Below are positions 41,891 to 45,200 of a stretch of 45,200 bases of DNA, one piece after another. The notes beneath the pieces are model-generated. The model searched no databases and was not told the DNA's origin. It saw nothing but the letters and a program-made list of their open reading frames with translations. The position numbers were made by a program, and so were the translations under genes. The stretch comes from Hwanghaeella sp. (GTDB lineage Bacteria > Pseudomonadota > Alphaproteobacteria > UBA8366 > Aestuariispiraceae). Position 1 is the stretch's first letter. Every line of letters begins with the position of its first letter. The stretch lies in NCBI GenBank assembly GCA_028282025.1, contig JANQIT010000332.1, positions 1 through 45,200 of the forward strand, in the 5' to 3' direction.

Positions 41891-44463
41891 AGAGCCGGTT
41901 TGCGTCCAACTCGACCGAGATCGCAGACAAACACACCGTCCCCACCGGCGTGCCTTACCGCCGCGCCTATATCGCCGTCCTGCTGGAACGGCTGCTGATC
42001 GCTTTCTGGCCGTTTCTGACCGCCGCCATGCTTGTCTGCGCCATCGCGCTCAGCGGTGTCACGGCGGCAATCTCGGTCTGGCTGCATCTTCCGATTCTTC
42101 TCGGCTCCGCCGCGTTGCTGATCTGGTCCATCCATACCGGCGTCCGGCGTTTCACGCCGCCAGTGCGCGGTCAGGTGCTGCACCATCTGGAGCGCAGTAA
42201 CCGTCTTGAACATCGTCCGCTGGTCGCCTTGCAGGATGACCTTGCCAGTGGCGAAGGCGGCGAAAGCAGCGCCTTGTGGAACCTGCACAAGAAGCGTATG
42301 GCCGCGGCGGTGCAGGGATTGGACGCTGGCGGGCCCGAAGCGCGCCTGGCCGGGCGCGACCGGTTCGCCCTTCGCGTTATGGCCGGCATTTCACTGGCCG
42401 CTGTGATAATGGCCGTGGGTGCGCGCGGCGGGGAAAACCTGCGCACCTTTTTACAGCCGGACTTTTCCAGCAAAACCGACGTAACCGCCGCGCCGGTCAC
42501 CTTAGATGCCTGGATCACGCCGCCGGACTATACCGGGGCGGCGCCGATCTTCCTGACCGGGGTGGACCCGAACGAGTCCCCGGAAACAATTGCCGCGACA
42601 GCGGGACAGGCCAAGCAGGTCGCCGTGCCGCATGGATCGACGCTGGTGGCGCAGGTCGGCGGCGTCGAGGCCGCACCCAGCCTTAATGGCCTGGCCGGGC
42701 GCGATCCGGAGGTTTTCGAGAATATCACGCAGGGCAGCTTCCGGACCGAGATAGAGGTCAGCGCCTCCGGCCTTCTGACAGTTACCTTGCAGGAGCGCGA
42801 ACTGGCGCGCTGGGACGTGACGGTGACGCCCGATACCCCGCCGGAGGTGACCCTGAGCGAAGTCGATCTGGGTCAGACCCAACGCGGGTCCAAGGAAATG
42901 GTCTACACCGCGCGGGATGATTACGGTGTGATGGAACTGAGCCTGGAGATCCGCCGGACGGCGGAACCGGCCCAGGACGGCGACACGGTGATTTCCGTTC
43001 CGCTGCCGGCTGGCGGCGGGCCGCGCGCCGGCGACCTCTCCGGCAGTCATTTCCTGAATCAGATGGAACATATCTGGGCGGGCGAAACCGTCTGGGCGGA
43101 TCTGGTCGCGGTGGACGCCATCGGTCAGACCGGCCGCAGCCCGACCCTGGAGATCGTGTTGCCGGAGCGGGAGTTCCGTCATCCGATGGCGCAACTGATT
43201 ATCGCCGAGCGTAAACGGCTGGGTCTGGAAGGGTTGGACGCCGCCCCGTCGGTCGCCGGCGGGCTGCGCGAGCTGGCCGGCAGGCGGGATCTGTATGGCG
43301 GCGACGTGGTGGTGTTCCTGGGACTTGGGATCACCGCGCGCCGGCTTACCTCCGATCCGACGGAGAAGAAGCTGGAAGAAGCCCTGGACCTGCTGTGGGA
43401 TCTGGCGCTGCGGTTGGAAGACGGCGCCCTGTCGATTGCCGAGAAGGAGTTGCGGCAGGCGGAGCAGGCCCTGATGGACGCGCTGGCCCGGAATGCCGAC
43501 GCCGCCGAAATCGACCGCCTGATGCGGGAACTTCAGCAAGCGATGGATCAGTATCTGCAAGCGTTGATCCAGAATGCGCAGGAGCAGTTGGACCGCGGCG
43601 AGATCGAGGAGATGCCGATCGACGAGAGCGACCGGATGCTGGCGCAGCAGGACATCAACGAGGTCATGGAGCGTATTCGCGAAATGCTCCAGAACGGCAT
43701 GCGGGATGCCGCCCGCCGGATGCTGGAGCAGTTGCAGCGGATGATGGAAAACCTGCAGGTCGGTATGCAACAGCGCCCTTCGCCCCAAGGCATGGAAGCG
43801 CTGGAAATGCTGGAAGGTCTGCAGGAGTTGATGAGCGGCCAGCGCGAGCTGCTGGACCGGACCTATGACAACGCGCGCGAGCAGAACATGCAGCGCGGCA
43901 ATCAACGCGGCCAGCAGCGGCAGGGTCAGCAAGGCCAGCGGGGACAATCCGGGCAGCGCGGACAGGGCCAGATGCCCGCCGATGCGGCCTTGCAGGAGGC
44001 GCTGCGGCGGCAGCTCGGCGATCTGATGCAGCGTTACGGCGAGATGATGGGGGACATCCCCAGCCCGTTCGGGCGCGCGGAAGGCGAGATGCGGAACTCT
44101 ACCGAAGCGCTGCAACAGGGCCAGTCGGGCGCGGCGGTGGGCCCGCAGGGACGCGCATTGGACCAGTTGCAGGAAGCCGCCCGGCAGGCGCAGCAGCAGT
44201 TCATGGAGCGGTTCGGGAACGAGATGGGCCAGGGGCAGCAGGCGTTGGGTCAGGGTCCGAATACCGGCCAGCAGGACCCGTTCGGGCGCGCGCCCAGCGA
44301 CGCCACGCCGGGCCGGGCCGAAGGGGATGTCACCATCCCCGATGTGGGCGATCTGCAGCGGGCCCGGGAAATCCGCGACGAACTGCGCCGCCGGGCGGGG
44401 CAGCGGACGCGCCCGGAACAGGAACTGGACTACATCGAACGGCTTCTGAAGCATTTCGAATAG
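41887..44463 (+). CDS. TIGR02302 / DUF4175 family membrane protein
   Basis: The 858-aa protein has two to three N-terminal membrane helices (about 25-90), another near 160-175 (ALRVMAGISLAAVIMAVGA), then a beta-rich extracytoplasmic part. A long helical region rich in Gln and Met follows (about 500-780, with RGQQRQGQQGQRGQSGQRG near 675). This is the layout of the alphaproteobacterial TIGR02302 family, whose function is unknown. It is translationally coupled to lysA, a common arrangement. Confidence 0.88.
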   Translation: MKSRFASNSTEIADKHTVPTGVPYRRAYIAVLLERLLIAFWPFLTAAMLVCAIALSGVTAAISVWLHLPILLGSAALLIWSIHTGVRRFTPPVRGQVLHHLERSNRLEHRPLVALQDDLASGEGGESSALWNLHKKRMAAAVQGLDAGGPEARLAGRDRFALRVMAGISLAAVIMAVGARGGENLRTFLQPDFSSKTDVTAAPVTLDAWITPPDYTGAAPIFLTGVDPNESPETIAATAGQAKQVAVPHGSTLVAQVGGVEAAPSLNGLAGRDPEVFENITQGSFRTEIEVSASGLLTVTLQERELARWDVTVTPDTPPEVTLSEVDLGQTQRGSKEMVYTARDDYGVMELSLEIRRTAEPAQDGDTVISVPLPAGGGPRAGDLSGSHFLNQMEHIWAGETVWADLVAVDAIGQTGRSPTLEIVLPEREFRHPMAQLIIAERKRLGLEGLDAAPSVAGGLRELAGRRDLYGGDVVVFLGLGITARRLTSDPTEKKLEEALDLLWDLALRLEDGALSIAEKELRQAEQALMDALARNADAAEIDRLMRELQQAMDQYLQALIQNAQEQLDRGEIEEMPIDESDRMLAQQDINEVMERIREMLQNGMRDAARRMLEQLQRMMENLQVGMQQRPSPQGMEALEMLEGLQELMSGQRELLDRTYDNAREQNMQRGNQRGQQRQGQQGQRGQSGQRGQGQMPADAALQEALRRQLGDLMQRYGEMMGDIPSPFGRAEGEMRNSTEALQQGQSGAAVGPQGRALDQLQEAARQAQQQFMERFGNEMGQGQQALGQGPNTGQQDPFGRAPSDATPGRAEGDVTIPDVGDLQRAREIRDELRRRAGQRTRPEQELDYIERLLKHFE

Positions 44464-44672
44464 CTTTCAGGCGTTTTCGGAGTTCCCGAAACCCTCGACC
44501 CCTACATCTAAAAGACCTGTCTGCGGGCGTGAAAATCGGGCGCACCCCGCTTCAAGTCGCCGGTTTAAAACGCCGGGCTTTTACGAAACATGTTTCTGAA
44601 AGATGCAGCGTCCGCCGGATTTGAGGTGGTTCCTCCTGCAGCGTGCAACCGGCCTGTCGACCGTAAGTCGAT

Positions 44673-45200
44673 CTACTGATCGTTCTCGATCTGTGCGGCT
44701 TCTTCTTCGGTCTTGAAGGTGATCGAGATGTTCGTCGCCCCGCGCGGCGGGTCGTCGAATTCCGTGAGATACGGAACGCTTTCCCCGGGGAAGGCCTCCA
44801 CTTTGTCGGCATTGAAGATCCAGACTTCCAGTTCCAGGCCCGATGCGTCCAACAGGCTGGCGGCCATCCTTGGGATCGTAATCGTTTCGTCGGTGCTGTT
44901 GTCGATGGTGCCTTTGATCACCAGGCGGCGGCTGTCATCTTCGATAATCGCTTCGGCTTGAGGTTTGGAGATATCGAGGCCGTGCCCAAGCAGGTCGACG
45001 GGGAAGCCGACCCAACTGAAAATCTTATTGGCCGGCAGGTAGGCCGTCACAATATCCACCCGGAACACGAACGCGGTGAGACTTCCAAGGGTGACGAAAA
45101 CCAGAAGGACGATCCAGGCCATAAGCGGCGACCGCCGCTTGGTGGGCACCGTGCGGCGGGGGACGAAATCCTCCTCACGCGGCAAGGGCGGCGGTTCCGT
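44673..45200 (-). CDS. DUF3426-like zinc-ribbon membrane protein, C-terminal part
   Basis: The frame runs off the right edge, so the N-terminus is missing; relatives begin with an MJ0042 zinc ribbon. The visible part has a proline-rich stretch, a basic segment (PTKRRSPLMAW), one membrane helix (IVLLVFVTLGSLTAFVF), and a C-terminal beta-sandwich (LVIKGTIDNSTDETITIPRM) typical of DUF3426. Function unknown. The 209-bp gap to the convergent TIGR02302 gene holds no gene. Confidence 0.75.
   Translation of the reverse strand, partial: TEPPPLPREEDFVPRRTVPTKRRSPLMAWIVLLVFVTLGSLTAFVFRVDIVTAYLPANKIFSWVGFPVDLLGHGLDISKPQAEAIIEDDSRRLVIKGTIDNSTDETITIPRMAASLLDASGLELEVWIFNADKVEAFPGESVPYLTEFDDPPRGATNISITFKTEEEAAQIENDQ

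Noticed and set aside
42502-44454. 650-codon minus-strand frame over the TIGR02302 gene
   Set aside because: It mirrors the Gln/Arg-rich helical region of the real gene and has no start signal or motifs.

Overview
This window comes from a high-GC alphaproteobacterium, probably in or near the Rhodospirillales. The host DNA carries a methylsuccinyl-CoA dehydrogenase-like gene, a cobalamin adenosyltransferase, etfBA with a 3-hydroxyacyl-CoA dehydrogenase, the argH/small lipoprotein/lysA order, and a TIGR02302 (DUF4175) protein. All are familiar in that class; the order-level placement is inference.

Layout. 1-15459 is host core. It holds a large MFS/acyltransferase/acyl-ACP synthetase fusion (cut by the left edge) divergent from a TetR regulator, with three operator palindromes between them. 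A MAPEG protein, a Nudix hydrolase with an ACT protein, and an AEC transporter follow. Next is a metabolic run: mcd, a barnase-like secreted protein, a twin-TM protein, the adenosyltransferase, a methyltransferase-like protein, etfB, etfA and hbd. Mcd passes electrons to ETF, and the adenosyltransferase supplies coenzyme B12 for the mutases of the same pathway. A response regulator and an Hpt-like protein close this part.

15484-38009 is a foreign block of about 22.5 kb, best read as an integrative and mobilizable element. A large serine recombinase lies at its left end. MobC, a relaxase and ParDE lie at its right end, with a coupling ATPase and small membrane proteins inside. No mating-pore genes are visible, so it would need a helper. 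I can rebuild its ends as 5-bp GGTGG core repeats flanked by inverted arms TAAGATGG/CCATCTTA. In the rebuilt circle the recombinase frame stops five codons past its last attL-complete codon and runs straight into a terminator now stranded at the far end of the element. This supports the boundaries.

The cargo is the most interesting part. A five- to six-gene overlapping operon (17744-22077) encodes an acyl-carrier-protein-like protein, an XRE repressor, an ImmA/IrrE-type metalloprotease, a divergent thymidylate-synthase-like protein, a protein resembling the helical family of phage hydroxymethyl-uracil kinase/pyrophosphorylase systems, and a MazG-type NTP pyrophosphohydrolase. A convergent holo-ACP synthase follows. 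This looks like an inducible system that modifies or monitors pyrimidine nucleotides with a carrier protein. I do not recognise it as a named system, and a conflict or defence role is inference. Further cargo includes AT-richer orphan genes (22.8-26 kb), an intact and a broken small resolvase, and a membrane-anchored collagen-like protein with a tail-collar-like end.

38155-45200 returns to host core: a TlpA thioredoxin, argH, a small lipoprotein, lysA, the TIGR02302 protein, and the C-terminal part of a DUF3426-like protein cut by the right edge.
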